Positions 38,638-48,132 of a DNA stretch of 64,000 nt are shown piece by piece. The notes under the pieces are model-generated. The model saw nothing but the letters and a program-made list of their open reading frames with translations, did no database searches and was not told where the DNA came from. Positions within the stretch are counted from its first letter, which is position 1, and the number at the start of each line of letters is the position of its first letter. The stretch covers positions 1,736,001 through 1,800,000 of the forward strand of contig NZ_SDPW01000001.1 of assembly GCF_004135645.1 (NCBI RefSeq), read 5' to 3'. Origin of the DNA: Senegalimassilia faecalis (lineage in GTDB: Bacteria > Actinomycetota > Coriobacteriia > Coriobacteriales > Eggerthellaceae). A program made the translations under genes and the position numbers.

Positions 38638-39195
38638 CTAGTCGACTTGCTTCAGCAGGCCGTAGCCGCCGCCGGTGCGGCGATACAGCACGTTGACCAG
38701 GTTCGTGTCGCGATCGATGTACGCGAAGAAGTCGTGACCGAGCAGATCGATCTGCACAAGCGCTTCCTCTTCGGTAAGCGGCTGGAACTGCATTTCCTTC
38801 ACGCGAACCACTTCTTCGTCGGCGGTGAACTCTGCCATGAGGCTGTCGGGATCGAATTCGCCTACCGGTGCGGCAGCATCGGCGCGAACCTTGCGGTCGA
38901 GCACGCGCGTCTTGAACTTGCGAAGCTGGCGAAGAACCTTAGCGGCGGCAACGTCGATGGCGGCGTACATGTCCTCTTCGGATTCCTCGACGCGAACGAT
39001 GTGGCCCTTCGTGCGCAGCGTAACCTCGCAGATAGCGGGGGTTGCGTTTGCAGGGTTCTTCTCCACGTGCAGGACGACTTCGGCATCAAGCGGATTAATG
39101 TCCATGACCTTCATGGAATTGCCGATTTTTTCCTCGGCGTACATGCGCAGCGCGTCGGTTACAGGCATCTTGCGTCCGGTGACGGTAATGCTCAT
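38638..39195 (-). CDS. hpf: Ribosome hibernation promoting factor, long form
   Basis: The 185-residue protein has the N-terminal ribosome-binding domain (MSITVTGRKMPVTDALRMYAEEKI to LRQLRKFKTRVLDRK) and the C-terminal dimerisation domain of long HPF (VVRVKEMQFQPLTEEEALVQIDLLGHDFFAYIDRDT). Long HPF dimerises 70S ribosomes into 100S particles in stationary phase. Start ATG 39195 matches the family N-terminus and has GAGGTG upstream; the longer frame to 39315 has no support. Confidence 0.95.
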   Translation of the reverse strand: MSITVTGRKMPVTDALRMYAEEKIGNSMKVMDINPLDAEVVLHVEKNPANATPAICEVTLRTKGHIVRVEESEEDMYAAIDVAAAKVLRQLRKFKTRVLDRKVRADAAAPVGEFDPDSLMAEFTADEEVVRVKEMQFQPLTEEEALVQIDLLGHDFFAYIDRDTNLVNVLYRRTGGGYGLLKQVD

Positions 39196-39468
39196 GTCAA
39201 TCACCTCTTCCTCGCGGCGGATAAAAAAGTTCGACGGGAATCGTGCCTGCTCAAGGCCATAAAAGGCCACTGTGAAGTGCGTTGCAGGTTGACCCCTTTC
39301 GTCGAACCGGTACAAACAGCATAGCGCACTTTACGGAGATTTTGCAGCCGAATTTGGCGGTATTTTCGGGTTCGTTCGTAAACGTTTTGAAAACGCCCAC
39401 GCCACGTTCCCGGGCGTGCCGCATCGCCCGCATGATAGACTGTCCGAACCAAGGGATTAAGGTAGGAC

Positions 39469-40966
39469 ATGCACGATAATCGCATTTACATCAAAGAGGT
39501 TCAGGGGCATCAGCATCGCTGGCAGAAGCTTATCAACCTGACGCATTCTTCCACGAAGGCCGCCGGTGCCATGCTGCTTGCCGCGGTGGCGGCGCTTGTG
39601 GTGGCGAACACGGCCGCGCACGAGCCGTTCCTGGAGTTCTGGCACACGCACATCGGGTTTTTCTTCGGCGACGCCGTGGGCGAGATGTCGCTGGCGCACG
39701 TGATCAACGACGTGTTCATGGCGGTGTTTTTTCCTGCTGGTGGGCCTGGAAGTGAAGTACGAGCTGACGGTGGGCGAGCTGACGAACATCCGCCAGGCGC
39801 TGCTGCCCATCATGGCGGCCGTTGGCGGCGTGCTGGCGCCCATCGGCATCTATCTGTTGTTCAACGCGGGCGACCCCGCCACCGCGGGTGGTTGGGGCGT
39901 GCCGACGGCCACCGACATCGCGTTCGCACTGGGCATTCTGGCGCTTCTGGGCAACCGCGTGCCGGCGGGCGTGCGCGTGTTTCTATCTACGCTTGCCGTG
40001 GCTGACGACATCATCGCTATTTTGGTCATCGCTATTTTTTACGGACAAAGCCCGTCGCTTGGTTGGCTTGCCGCGGCGGCGGCGGTGCTGGCCGTGCTGG
40101 TGGCGCTTAATCGCGGGCATGTGTACTCTCTTGCGCCGTATCTGCTGGTAGGCGCCGTGTTGTGGTACTGCGTGTACATGTCGGGCGTGCATTCCACCAT
40201 CGCCGGCGTGCTACTGGCGTTCACTATTCCGTCGGGGTCGCGCGTGAACCTGCGCAGTTTCGCCACGTGGTCCGACACGCAGGTGCGCGAGGCCAGCCGC
40301 GCGTACGATCCGGACGAGCCGGTGCTGGCGCAAAGCCAGTATGTGAAGACGGTCGAGCATCTGTCGCACGTGGCGCGCCAGGTTGTCCCGCCGGCAACGC
40401 GGCTTGAGCACAAGCTGTATCCGTGGGTGTATTTCGGCATTTTGCCGCTGTTCGCGCTGACGAACGCCGACGTGAGCTTCGCGGGCATGGATGTGGGCGC
40501 GCTGTTCGGCTCGCCGGTGTTCTTCGGCATCTTCTTCGGCCTGCTGGTGGGCAAGCCGCTTGGCATCATGGCCATGAGCTTTTTGGTGGTGAAGCTGAAG
40601 CTGGCGAACTTGCCAGAGAACGTGAACTGGCTGCATATGCTGGGCGCGTCTATTTTGGGCGGCGTTGGCTTCACCATGGCCATTTTCGTGGCGAACCTGG
40701 CGTTTACCGACGCGGTGCTGGTTGCCACGGCGAAGCTGGGCATTTTGCTGGCGTCGCTGGCCGCCGGCGTGCTGGGCTTCACGTTCCTGTTGGTGCAGGC
40801 GCGCGGCGCGCAGAAGCAGGGCGTGGCGTTCGTGCGCGCGGCCGATGGTGCCGAAGAGGATTTTGCGGCGCTGCCGACCGCCGATCGCGAAGATGCCCGC
40901 GAAAGCCGCGAGATGCTGCACGACCTGGGCGAAGGCTACGAGAGCGATCCGCGCGGCTTGGCATAA
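39469..40966 (+). pseudogene. nhaA: Na+/H+ antiporter NhaA, frameshifted at a six-T run
   Basis: The first frame (from ATG 39469) reads the NhaA N-terminus to VINDVFMAVFF; the second frame resumes at LLVGLEVKYELTVGEL and continues through the transport site Asp pair (LAVADDIIAI) to the end. The break lies in GTGTTTTTTCC (39727-39732): removing one T gives the normal FMAVFFLLVGLEVK. The rest (about 490 residues with a long hydrophilic tail) is intact. A one-base indel in a homopolymer may be a sequencing error, a recent mutation or a slippage site; function is therefore uncertain. Confidence 0.85.
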
Positions 40967-41258
40967 GCGGCGCGTTGGGTGCTTTGAGACTTGCTGCCGG
41001 ATGCTTGGCTGCGCTAGATGAGCTGGCGGGTCTTTGGGGATGTGTGGCGCTGCGTGCGTGGCGTTCGCTTCCTGAATTGCGGCGTTGGTAACGCTAGGGT
41101 AGTGGCTGTGTGCGCTTGGCGTGCAGGCGGCGGGGCGTCAAGGGGCGTTGCGGTATACTTTTCTGCAGTTCAATCGCTTGCGGCGCGGCGGGTTTCGCCT
41201 GCGGCGCTGCGGTGCGCGAAAGTTCGCGCTTTCTTGCCAGCCTACTGAAAGGAACGCC

Positions 41259-42641
41259 ATGGAAGCTGCCGCCATCGTTTTGGCCGCGGGTGCCGGTACC
41301 CGCATGAAGTCGAAAAAGCCCAAGGTCGCACACGAGGTCTTGGGCAAGCCGCTCGTGCGCTGGGTTGTTGATGCCGCGCACGCTGCGGGCGTTTCGCAGG
41401 TGGCCACGGTAGTGGGCCATGCGCGCGAGCAGGTTATTCCGCTGGTGGAAGGCGATACGCAGGTAGTGGTGCAGGAAGTGCAGAATGGCACGGCCGGCGC
41501 GGTGCTGGCTTGCGCCGATGCGTTCGCCGGTTTCGATGGCTCGCTTTCCGTGCTGACGGGCGATTGCCCGCTTATCAAGCCGGAAACCATTGCTCGCCTG
41601 GCTCAAGTTCGCGACGAACGCAACGCGGCCGTGGTGGTGCTGACCATGAAGCTTGACGACCCCACCGGTTATGGACGCATCATTCGCGACGAGGCGGGCC
41701 AGGTTGAGCGCATCGTCGAACAGAAGGATGCCACGCCCGAGCAGGCCGCCGTCAACGAGTGCAATTCCGGGTTCTATTGCTTCGATGCCCGCGCGCTGTT
41801 TGACGCGCTGGCCCAGGTCAGCAACGATAATGCACAGGGCGAGTTTTATCTGACCGACGTGCTGGAGATCTGCCGAAACGCTGGCCGTCCCGTGCTGGCG
41901 CTTGCCACCGACGACGCCACCGAGTGCTTGGGCGTGAACTCGCGCATCCAGCTGGCGCAGGTGACGAAGGTCATGCAGCGCCGCATCAACGAGCGCCATA
42001 TGGCCGCCGGCGTCACCATGGTAGATCCCGATCAGGTATGGATCGGCCCCGATGTGGAAATCGAGCGCGACGTGGAGCTGTTGCCGCAGGTCATGCTCAT
42101 GGGCGCCACGCGCGTGGGCGAGGACAGCGTCATCGGCCCGAACACGCGCCTGACCGACACGTGCGTCGGCCGCGGCTGCACCATCGAGGAAACCGTTGCC
42201 ATCGAGGTGCAGATCGACGACGCCGCAACCGCTGGCCCGCGCGCCTACCTGCGTCCCGGCACGCACCTGTGCGAAGGCGCGAAGGCCGGCACGCACGTGG
42301 AAATCAAGAAGTCCACCATCGGCCGCGGCAGCAAGGTTCCGCACCTTAGCTACATCGGTGACACCACCATGGGCGAAGGCGTCAACATCGGCGCCGGCTC
42401 CATCACGTGCAACTACGATGGCAAGAAGAAGTGGCCCACCACCATCGGCGACAACGCGTTCATCGGCAGCGACACCATGATGGTGGCCCCCGTGACCATC
42501 GGCGCCGGCTCCATTATCGGCGCCGGCTCGTGCATCACGAAGGAAGTGCAGCCCGACGCGCTGGCGCTCACGCGTCCCGAGCAGCGCGAGGTTCCCGGCT
42601 GGGCGGCAAAGAAGCGCGCCCGCCAGGCCGCCGAGGAATAG
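41259..42641 (+). CDS. glmU: Bifunctional GlmU (GlcN-1-P acetyltransferase / GlcNAc-1-P uridyltransferase)
   Basis: The 460-residue protein has the N-terminal uridyltransferase signature LAAGAGTRMKSKKPK (8-22), then TGDCPL and NECNSGFYCF. A left-handed beta-helix of hexapeptide repeats (IGPDVEIERDVELLP to IGAGSIIGAGSCITK) follows, with the active-site region KVPHLSYIGDTTMGEGVNIGAG. It makes UDP-GlcNAc for peptidoglycan. ATG 41259 has GAAAGGA upstream; the longer frame to 41121 lacks family similarity. A TATACT (41154-41159) may be the -10 box. Confidence 0.96.
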   Translation: MEAAAIVLAAGAGTRMKSKKPKVAHEVLGKPLVRWVVDAAHAAGVSQVATVVGHAREQVIPLVEGDTQVVVQEVQNGTAGAVLACADAFAGFDGSLSVLTGDCPLIKPETIARLAQVRDERNAAVVVLTMKLDDPTGYGRIIRDEAGQVERIVEQKDATPEQAAVNECNSGFYCFDARALFDALAQVSNDNAQGEFYLTDVLEICRNAGRPVLALATDDATECLGVNSRIQLAQVTKVMQRRINERHMAAGVTMVDPDQVWIGPDVEIERDVELLPQVMLMGATRVGEDSVIGPNTRLTDTCVGRGCTIEETVAIEVQIDDAATAGPRAYLRPGTHLCEGAKAGTHVEIKKSTIGRGSKVPHLSYIGDTTMGEGVNIGAGSITCNYDGKKKWPTTIGDNAFIGSDTMMVAPVTIGAGSIIGAGSCITKEVQPDALALTRPEQREVPGWAAKKRARQAAEE

Positions 42642-42665
42642 GCGGCAGTTTCGCCCTTTGCTTTG

Positions 42666-42700
42666 AACGCCCCTTCCGAACGCTCGGGAGGGGCGTTTTC
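42666..42700 (+). terminator. Terminator of glmU
   Basis: Stem AACGCCCCTTCCGA/TCGGGAGGGGCGTT (one or two mismatches) with TTTTC tail, 25 bp after the glmU stop. Confidence 0.8.
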
Positions 42701-42812
42701 GTATGGCGTGAAGTCCTCGTAGAAGGATGGCTTGCTATCTGGCCTTTTCCCACGCGCGCAAGTAGAATAGGCAACAACTGACAATTGCGAAGCGATGCGA
42801 AGGAGCACGCGC

Positions 42813-43790
42813 ATGACTGCGGAAATGGAAAAGCGTAAGAGGATGGCAGTGTTTTCGGGTTCTTCCAACCTGGAACTTGCGGACAAGATTGCGCAGGAGC
42901 TGGGGATTTCTCTGGGCAACGTGAAGCTGGAGAAGTTCGCGAACGGCGAGATTTACGCTCGCTACCTGGAAAGCGTCCGCGGCGCCGATGTGTTCATCGT
43001 GCAGTCCGTGTGCTCAAGCCCGAACGGCTTCGACGTGAACGACAACCTCATGGAGCTGCTCATCATGATCGACGCCGCAAAGCGCGCCTCCGCGCACAGC
43101 GTCAGCGCCGTCATCACGCATTACGGCTACGCGCGCCAGGACCGCAAGGCCGCGCCGCGCGAGCCCATCACCGCGAAGCTTGTGGCCGACCTGCTGACCG
43201 CCGCCGGTGCCGACAACCTCATCGCCATCGACCTGCATCAGGACGCCATCCAGGGCTTCTTCGACAAGCCGGTGAACCACATGACGGCCATGCCCATCTT
43301 CGTGGACTACTTCAAGCAGATGGGCTTCAAGCCCGAGGAGCTGTGCGTCGTGTCCCCCGACGTGGGCCGCGCGAAGGCTGCGAAGAAGTTCTCCACGCTG
43401 CTTGATTGCGACATCGCCATCATGCATAAGGATCGCCCGAAGCACAACCAGGCCGAGATTACCGCGCTGATCGGCGACGTGAAGGACAAGACCTGCATCC
43501 TGAACGACGACATGATCGACACGGCCGGCAGCCTGGTCGCCGCCGCTACCACGCTGAAGGCCAAGGGCGCGAAGAAGATTTATGCTTGCGCCACGCACGG
43601 CCTGTTCAGCGGCCCGGCTTACGAGCGCCTGGAGAATTCCTGCATCGAAGAGGTTGTGGTCACCGACGCCGTGCCCGTGCCGCTTGAGCGCCAGACCGGC
43701 AAGATCAAGGTGGTCACGCTGGCTCCGCTGTTCGCGCAAACCATCAAGAACGTGTACAACAACGGTTCCGTGGCTTCGCTGTTCGAATAG
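42813..43790 (+). CDS. prs: Ribose-phosphate pyrophosphokinase
   Basis: The 325-residue class I PRPP synthase contains FSGSSNLELADKIAQELG, the metal/ATP region YGYARQDRK, DLHQDAIQGFFD, and the PRPP loop DDMIDTAGSL. It makes PRPP from ribose 5-phosphate and ATP for nucleotide, His and Trp synthesis. Start ATG 42813 follows GAAGGAG. It sits between glmU and pth, a very common bacterial order. Confidence 0.96.
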   Translation: MTAEMEKRKRMAVFSGSSNLELADKIAQELGISLGNVKLEKFANGEIYARYLESVRGADVFIVQSVCSSPNGFDVNDNLMELLIMIDAAKRASAHSVSAVITHYGYARQDRKAAPREPITAKLVADLLTAAGADNLIAIDLHQDAIQGFFDKPVNHMTAMPIFVDYFKQMGFKPEELCVVSPDVGRAKAAKKFSTLLDCDIAIMHKDRPKHNQAEITALIGDVKDKTCILNDDMIDTAGSLVAAATTLKAKGAKKIYACATHGLFSGPAYERLENSCIEEVVVTDAVPVPLERQTGKIKVVTLAPLFAQTIKNVYNNGSVASLFE

Positions 43791-43801
43791 GGTGCGGCTG
43801 C

Positions 43802-44359
43802 ATGTTTTTGATCGTTGGCCTGGGGAATCCGGGCGAGGAATATGAGCACACGCGGCATAACGCCGGTTTTGACTCGCTTGACTTGGTGGCCGAGGAAGTG
43901 GGCGCGCGCTATTGGAAAACCGAGTGCGGCGCGCTTACCGCTAAAGGCGTCTGGCGCGACAACGACGTGGTGCTGGCGAAGCCGCAAAGCTACATGAACA
44001 CGTCGGGCGGGCCGGTGAAGCAGCTGATGAACGCATACGGCGTGAAGCCTGACCACTTGATCGTCATCCACGACGAGCTTGACATCGACCCGGGCACCAT
44101 CCGCGTGAAGTTCGGCGGCGGGCACGCGGGTCACAACGGCCTGCGCAGCATCTGCGACAAGCTGGGCACGCGCGATTGGTTCCGCGTGCGCTGCGGCATC
44201 GGCCGCCCGCCGGGACGCATGCCGGTGGTGGACTGGGTGCTTGGCCGGCCGAAGAAAGAGCAGGCCGACGACTTCTCCCAGGCAACGCACCTGGCCAGCC
44301 AGGCCGCCCTTTCACTCATAACGGACGGTTTGGACAAGACGCAGCAGCGCTTTAACTAG
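43802..44359 (+). CDS. pth: Peptidyl-tRNA hydrolase
   Basis: The 185-residue protein matches Pth: FLIVGLGNPGEEYEHTRHNAGF with catalytic-site Asn9 and His19, then PQSYMNTSG, HDELDIDPG and FGGGHAGHNGLRSI. It releases peptides from prematurely dissociated peptidyl-tRNA. It begins 11 bp after prs and is followed by its own terminator. Confidence 0.96.
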   Translation: MFLIVGLGNPGEEYEHTRHNAGFDSLDLVAEEVGARYWKTECGALTAKGVWRDNDVVLAKPQSYMNTSGGPVKQLMNAYGVKPDHLIVIHDELDIDPGTIRVKFGGGHAGHNGLRSICDKLGTRDWFRVRCGIGRPPGRMPVVDWVLGRPKKEQADDFSQATHLASQAALSLITDGLDKTQQRFN

Positions 44360-44386
44360 TACAATGGATGCAGGCTGCATCGCATC

Positions 44387-44413
44387 GGGGACGCCTTTGG
44401 GCGTCTCCGTTTT
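44387..44413 (+). terminator. Terminator of the prs-pth operon
   Basis: Stem GGGGACGCC/GGCGTCTCC (44387-44395, 44400-44408; one G-T pair) with a GTTTT tail. Confidence 0.8.
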
Positions 44414-44443
44414 ATGTGCGGGGGTACAGAAAGCGGAGCGGAT

Positions 44444-45817
44444 ATGTCCTTATCTGAGAAGGGGCGCACGTATGCGCTGTTCACCATTGTTGTGCTGGCC
44501 TGCGCGTTGGGGTCGCTTACGCAAACGGTGATGAATTCCATGTTGGGCGGCGTGAGCGCGGATTTCGGCGTCGATGCCAGCGTGGGGCAGTGGCTTACCA
44601 CCATTTACATGCTTGCGCTGGGCATCACTGTTCCCGCCGTCACGTTCTTGTCGCAAAAGCTGTCTGTGCGCAACGTCGTGTATTTGGCGCTGTGCTTGCT
44701 TTTGGCCGGCGGTATCGTCGATGTGCTGGCGCCATCGTTTCCCGTGCTGGTGGCGGGGCGCGTGCTGCAAGCGGTTGGCGCGGGTGTCACGCTTCCCGTG
44801 GTGCAGTCCATTGCCATGACGCGCTTCCCTGCGGGGCAAAACGGCACGGCCATGGGCATTGCGGGCATTGCCATGGGCTTTGCGCCGAACATCGGCCCGC
44901 TTATCGGCGGCGTGCTGGTGGATTCGTATGGATGGCGAAGCTTCTTCGTGCTGTTCGATGTGGTGGTGGTTGTGCTGATCCTTGCCACAACGGCCCTGGT
45001 CAAGCGCGAGGATGCGCCGTGTCGGGACGCGCGTTTCGAGGTGGTTTCGTTTCTGTACTCGACGCTGGGCTTCGGCGGGCTGCTGCTGGCGTTCTCGAAT
45101 GCGGCAAGCATGGACATCGCTTCCGCGCTGGTGTGGGCGCCCGCGCTTGTGGGCGTTGCGTGCTTGGTGCTGTTCGTGGTGCGCCAGAAGCGCATCGAGC
45201 ACCCGCTTATCACCATGCAGATTTTCCAGTTCCCGCATTTCCGCATCAGCTTCATTGCGCAGAATTGCCTGTTCGCGTCGTTTATGGGCATCACGTTGAT
45301 CGTTCCTTTGTATGTGCAGGGGCTTTTGGGTTTGAGTGCCGTTGAGGCGGGGCTCGTGTTCGTGCCCGCCACCATTTTGGCCGTGGTGGTCAATCCGCTT
45401 GCGGGTATCCTGTCCGACAAAATCGGCGCGCGCCCGGTTGTGCTGGTGGCATCTACGCTGCTGACGGTGGGGGCCGTTTCCATGGCGTTCACGGACGAAA
45501 GCACGCCTTTGTGGTTGCTGACCCTCATGCAGACGGTGCGCGGCATGGGCGTGAGCGCGCTGATCGGCCCGCTGAATTCGTGGGGCATGGGCGGTCTTCC
45601 GGGCCAGATCATGATGGACGCCAGCGCGTTTTTCGCGGCGGTGCGCCAGGCGTGCGCGTCGCTTGGCACGGCGGTCATGGTGCTTGCGATCACGGCGCTT
45701 TCCGCTGCGGCAGCAACAGGGGCCGTTGGTGCGCAGGTGGCTTATCAGGCGGCGTTCGGCATTTCCGCGGCCCTTGCGGCCTGCGTCTTCGTGGTGGCGG
45801 TGACGAAGGTGCGTTAG
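44444..45817 (+). CDS. MFS transporter, DHA2 type
   Basis: The 457-residue protein has about 14 hydrophobic helices; QWLTTIYMLALGITVPAVTFL and GRVLQAVGAGVTLPVVQSIAMTRFP correspond to the DHA2 motif regions, and GIAGIAMGFAPNIGPLIGGVLVD to motif C of antiporters. It is likely a multidrug or metabolite exporter. ATG 44444 is preceded by GCGGAGCGG, a weak ribosome site. It is only distantly like the MFS protein at 21421-22794. Confidence 0.88.
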   Translation: MSLSEKGRTYALFTIVVLACALGSLTQTVMNSMLGGVSADFGVDASVGQWLTTIYMLALGITVPAVTFLSQKLSVRNVVYLALCLLLAGGIVDVLAPSFPVLVAGRVLQAVGAGVTLPVVQSIAMTRFPAGQNGTAMGIAGIAMGFAPNIGPLIGGVLVDSYGWRSFFVLFDVVVVVLILATTALVKREDAPCRDARFEVVSFLYSTLGFGGLLLAFSNAASMDIASALVWAPALVGVACLVLFVVRQKRIEHPLITMQIFQFPHFRISFIAQNCLFASFMGITLIVPLYVQGLLGLSAVEAGLVFVPATILAVVVNPLAGILSDKIGARPVVLVASTLLTVGAVSMAFTDESTPLWLLTLMQTVRGMGVSALIGPLNSWGMGGLPGQIMMDASAFFAAVRQACASLGTAVMVLAITALSAAAATGAVGAQVAYQAAFGISAALAACVFVVAVTKVR

Positions 45818-46210
45818 CGCGCGGCGTGCGTTAACGGGACGTGCAAGTCTGCGGGCCTTGAAATTGACGTTGACGAAGGCCGTGCTTGGGAAGGGCGCGG
45901 CCTTTTCGTATGCCTGTTGTGAGTGGCGACGACGCGTGCGGTAACTGGTGTGCGGTCAGCACGTCTGATGGGGGGTGTGCTCGATTCGTTGATGTCTAAC
46001 GTTTGTGGTTGGCGCGCGCATGGCGCGGAAGGCACGCGGCCCTTGCTGTCGCGTGCAGCGCTTGTGCCGTTCGCGGTCGTTTTCGTCACGATGGTTGCCA
46101 TGTGCTGCCCGTCTGGTATACTGCACTTCAGCACTCTACTGTAGTAAAGTGAAAGAAACGGGAACGCGCCAGGCGAATCGGCGATGAGCGGGCGCAGAAG
46201 GGAAGGCACC
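45818..46210. other. Gap upstream of the amino acid ABC operon
   Basis: 393 bp. A GC stem AAGGCCG...CGCGGCCTTTT at 45876-45906 may terminate the MFS gene. The right part holds the promoter at 46095-46122 and, just downstream, the small palindrome CTACTGTAGTA (about 46137-46147). No gene. Confidence 0.55.
46095..46122 (+). promoter_or_regulatory. Promoter of the polar amino acid ABC operon
   Basis: TTGCCA (46095-46100) and TATACT (46117-46122) with 16 bp between, 88 bp before the binding-protein gene. Confidence 0.6.
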
Positions 46211-47056
46211 ATGAAGAAGAAGCTTCTTGGCCTGGTGGCATGCGCCGCCACGCTGGCGCTGTCCGGCGCGCTGCTTGCGGGCTGCGCTGGCTCGGGCAGC
46301 AATGACGAGGCTGCTGACAACAACGCCGCATCCACCGACAAGACCACGCTGACCGTGGGCTTCGATCAAAGCTACCCGCCGTACGGCTTCGTGGGCGACG
46401 ACGGCAAGTACACCGGTTTCGACCTTGACCTGGCCCAGGCCGTGTGCGACAAGAACGGCTGGAGCTTCGAGGCCACGCCGATCGACTGGGATGCCAAAGA
46501 CGCGCTGCTGTCGCAAGGCAACATCAACTGCATCTGGAACGGCTTCACCATGGAAGGCCGCGAGGATGGGTACACGTTCTCCGACCCGTACATGCTCAAC
46601 GAGCAGGTGGTGGTTGTGAAGGCCGGCAGCGACATCAGCGATTTCGCGGGCCTGTCCGGCAAGACGGTCATGACGCAGGTTGACTCTGCGGCGCTTGACG
46701 TGCTTGAGGGCGACCAGGCTGAGGTTGCCGCCACGTTCAAGGGCGGCGCGGCCCAGACCATCGGCGATTACAACAACGCGTTCATGCAGCTTGATTCCGG
46801 CATGATCGACGCCGTTGCGTGCGACCTGTCCATCGCGCAGTACCAGATTTCCGCGAACCCGGGCAAGTACGTGCAGCTGGAAACCCCGCTGTCTACCGAG
46901 CACTACGCCGTGGGCTTCAAGAAGGGCAACACCGAGCTGGCCAACCAGGTCACCGAAACGCTGAAGCAGCTTGACGCCGACGGTACCGTGAAGAAGCTGT
47001 GCGAGAAGTACGCCAGCTACGGCATCAGCTACGACAACTGGGTGCTGGGCAAGTAA
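46211..47056 (+). CDS. Polar amino acid ABC transporter, substrate-binding lipoprotein
   Basis: The 281-residue protein starts with a lipoprotein signal (lipobox LLAGC, Cys25), then a Ser/Asn/Asp linker and a family-3 solute-binding domain: LTVGFDQSYPPYGFVGDDGKYTGFDLDLAQAV, then WNGFTMEGREDGYTFSDPY and VAFTHE-like C-lobe. It captures an amino acid (Gln/Glu/Cys-type family) outside the membrane for the permease and ATPase encoded downstream. A 15-bp hairpin separates it from the permease gene. Confidence 0.92.
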   Translation: MKKKLLGLVACAATLALSGALLAGCAGSGSNDEAADNNAASTDKTTLTVGFDQSYPPYGFVGDDGKYTGFDLDLAQAVCDKNGWSFEATPIDWDAKDALLSQGNINCIWNGFTMEGREDGYTFSDPYMLNEQVVVVKAGSDISDFAGLSGKTVMTQVDSAALDVLEGDQAEVAATFKGGAAQTIGDYNNAFMQLDSGMIDAVACDLSIAQYQISANPGKYVQLETPLSTEHYAVGFKKGNTELANQVTETLKQLDADGTVKKLCEKYASYGISYDNWVLGK

Positions 47057-47095
47057 ACGGTTTTCCCTGTTCGCAGGGGTAGAAACGGTATTCAA

Positions 47096-47135
47096 CGCTG
47101 CGCAGGTCGGGGGTGTGCTTCCGACCTGCGCAGCG
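47096..47135 (+). terminator. Strong intercistronic hairpin (attenuating terminator)
   Basis: Perfect 15-bp stem (47096-47110 with 47121-47135, beginning CGCTGCGCAGG) with a 10-nt loop and only a weak T tail (GTTTG). It lies between the binding-protein gene and the permease gene and probably lowers expression of the latter or protects the upstream mRNA. Confidence 0.75.
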
Positions 47136-47239
47136 GTTTGCATGCGTGTGGGGCACCGTGAACTAAAGTTGCTTCGACGCAAAGAATGCGCAACGGCCGT
47201 CGCCTGAGAAGGCGGCGGCTTTCGTGCGAAAGGAGATTC

Positions 47240-47893
47240 ATGGAATTTGGAACCATGATGGGGCTGCTGCTTTCGGGCTTGCAGTTTACGGCCATCATCT
47301 TCGTGGTTACGCTCGTAGGCGCGCTGCCGCTTGGCGTGCTGGTGGCGCTTGGCCGCATGAGCAAGTTCAAGCCGCTGTCGCTGTTGGTGCAGTTCTACAT
47401 TTCGGTCATGCGCGGCACGCCGCTGATGCTGCAGCTGATGATGTGGATGTTCGGCCCGTACTACATTTTCGGCATCTCCATGGGGCCGGATTGGAAGTAC
47501 GGCGCGTGCTGCATCGGCTTCATCCTGAACTATGCCGCGTACTTCGGCGAGATTTACCGCAGCGGCATCCAGTCCATCCCGCGCGGGCAATACGAGGCCG
47601 CCGAGGTGCTGGGGTACTCGCGCACGCAAACGTTCATGAAGATCATCCTGCCGCAGGTGTTTAAGCGCATCCTTCCCGCCATGGGCAACGAGATCATCAC
47701 GCTGGTGAAGGACACGTCGTTGGCGTTCGTGCTGGGCATCATGGAGATGTTCACGCAGGCGAAGGCCATCGCCGCAGCTCAGACAAGCATGATGCCGTAC
47801 GTTATCGCCGCGCTCATCTACTGGGTGTTCAACTTCGTGGTGGTGATGGTGCTTAACCGCATCGAGAAGAAGATGGATTACTATCATGACTAG
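47240..47893 (+). CDS. Polar amino acid ABC transporter, permease
   Basis: The 217-residue HisM/GlnP-type permease has about five helices, the family motif YISVMRGTPLMLQL, and the EAA loop AAYFGEIYRSGIQSIPRGQYEAAEVLGYSRTQTF that contacts the ATPase. ATG 47240 has AAAGGAG upstream. It works with the binding protein and the ATPase gene at 48133. Confidence 0.93.
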   Translation: MEFGTMMGLLLSGLQFTAIIFVVTLVGALPLGVLVALGRMSKFKPLSLLVQFYISVMRGTPLMLQLMMWMFGPYYIFGISMGPDWKYGACCIGFILNYAAYFGEIYRSGIQSIPRGQYEAAEVLGYSRTQTFMKIILPQVFKRILPAMGNEIITLVKDTSLAFVLGIMEMFTQAKAIAAAQTSMMPYVIAALIYWVFNFVVVMVLNRIEKKMDYYHD

Positions 47894-47897
47894 GTGA

Positions 47898-48035
47898 TTC
47901 CGTTTTGCCTACGGCAAAACGGAACTGCTCGATGCTGTGGCCGCTTCTGGCACGCCGTCTTGTCTTTCAACTTCACGGGCATGGCCCAAAGGCCAATGCC
48001 CGCTCGTTTCAAGGCAATACGACGCACCAGAAGCG
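47898..48035 (+). other. Structured intergenic element between permease and ATPase genes
   Basis: Several nested stems: TTCCGTTTTGCC-TAC-GGCAAAACGGAA (47898-47924, perfect 12 bp), then an outer stem CGCTTCTGG (47942-47950) with CCAGAAGCG (48027-48035) enclosing GGGCATGGCC/GGCCAATGCCC (about 47977-48001). No reading frame covers it well and none has a T tail. Confidence 0.6.
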
Positions 48036-48132
48036 CCCTCGCTGACTTTGGTGCTACCTGCGGCGTTTTGACTTTGTGTTGCGGGGTTTTCGCATTCTCG
48101 TTTCGTTGTTCCTGCTGATTGGACTATTTATC

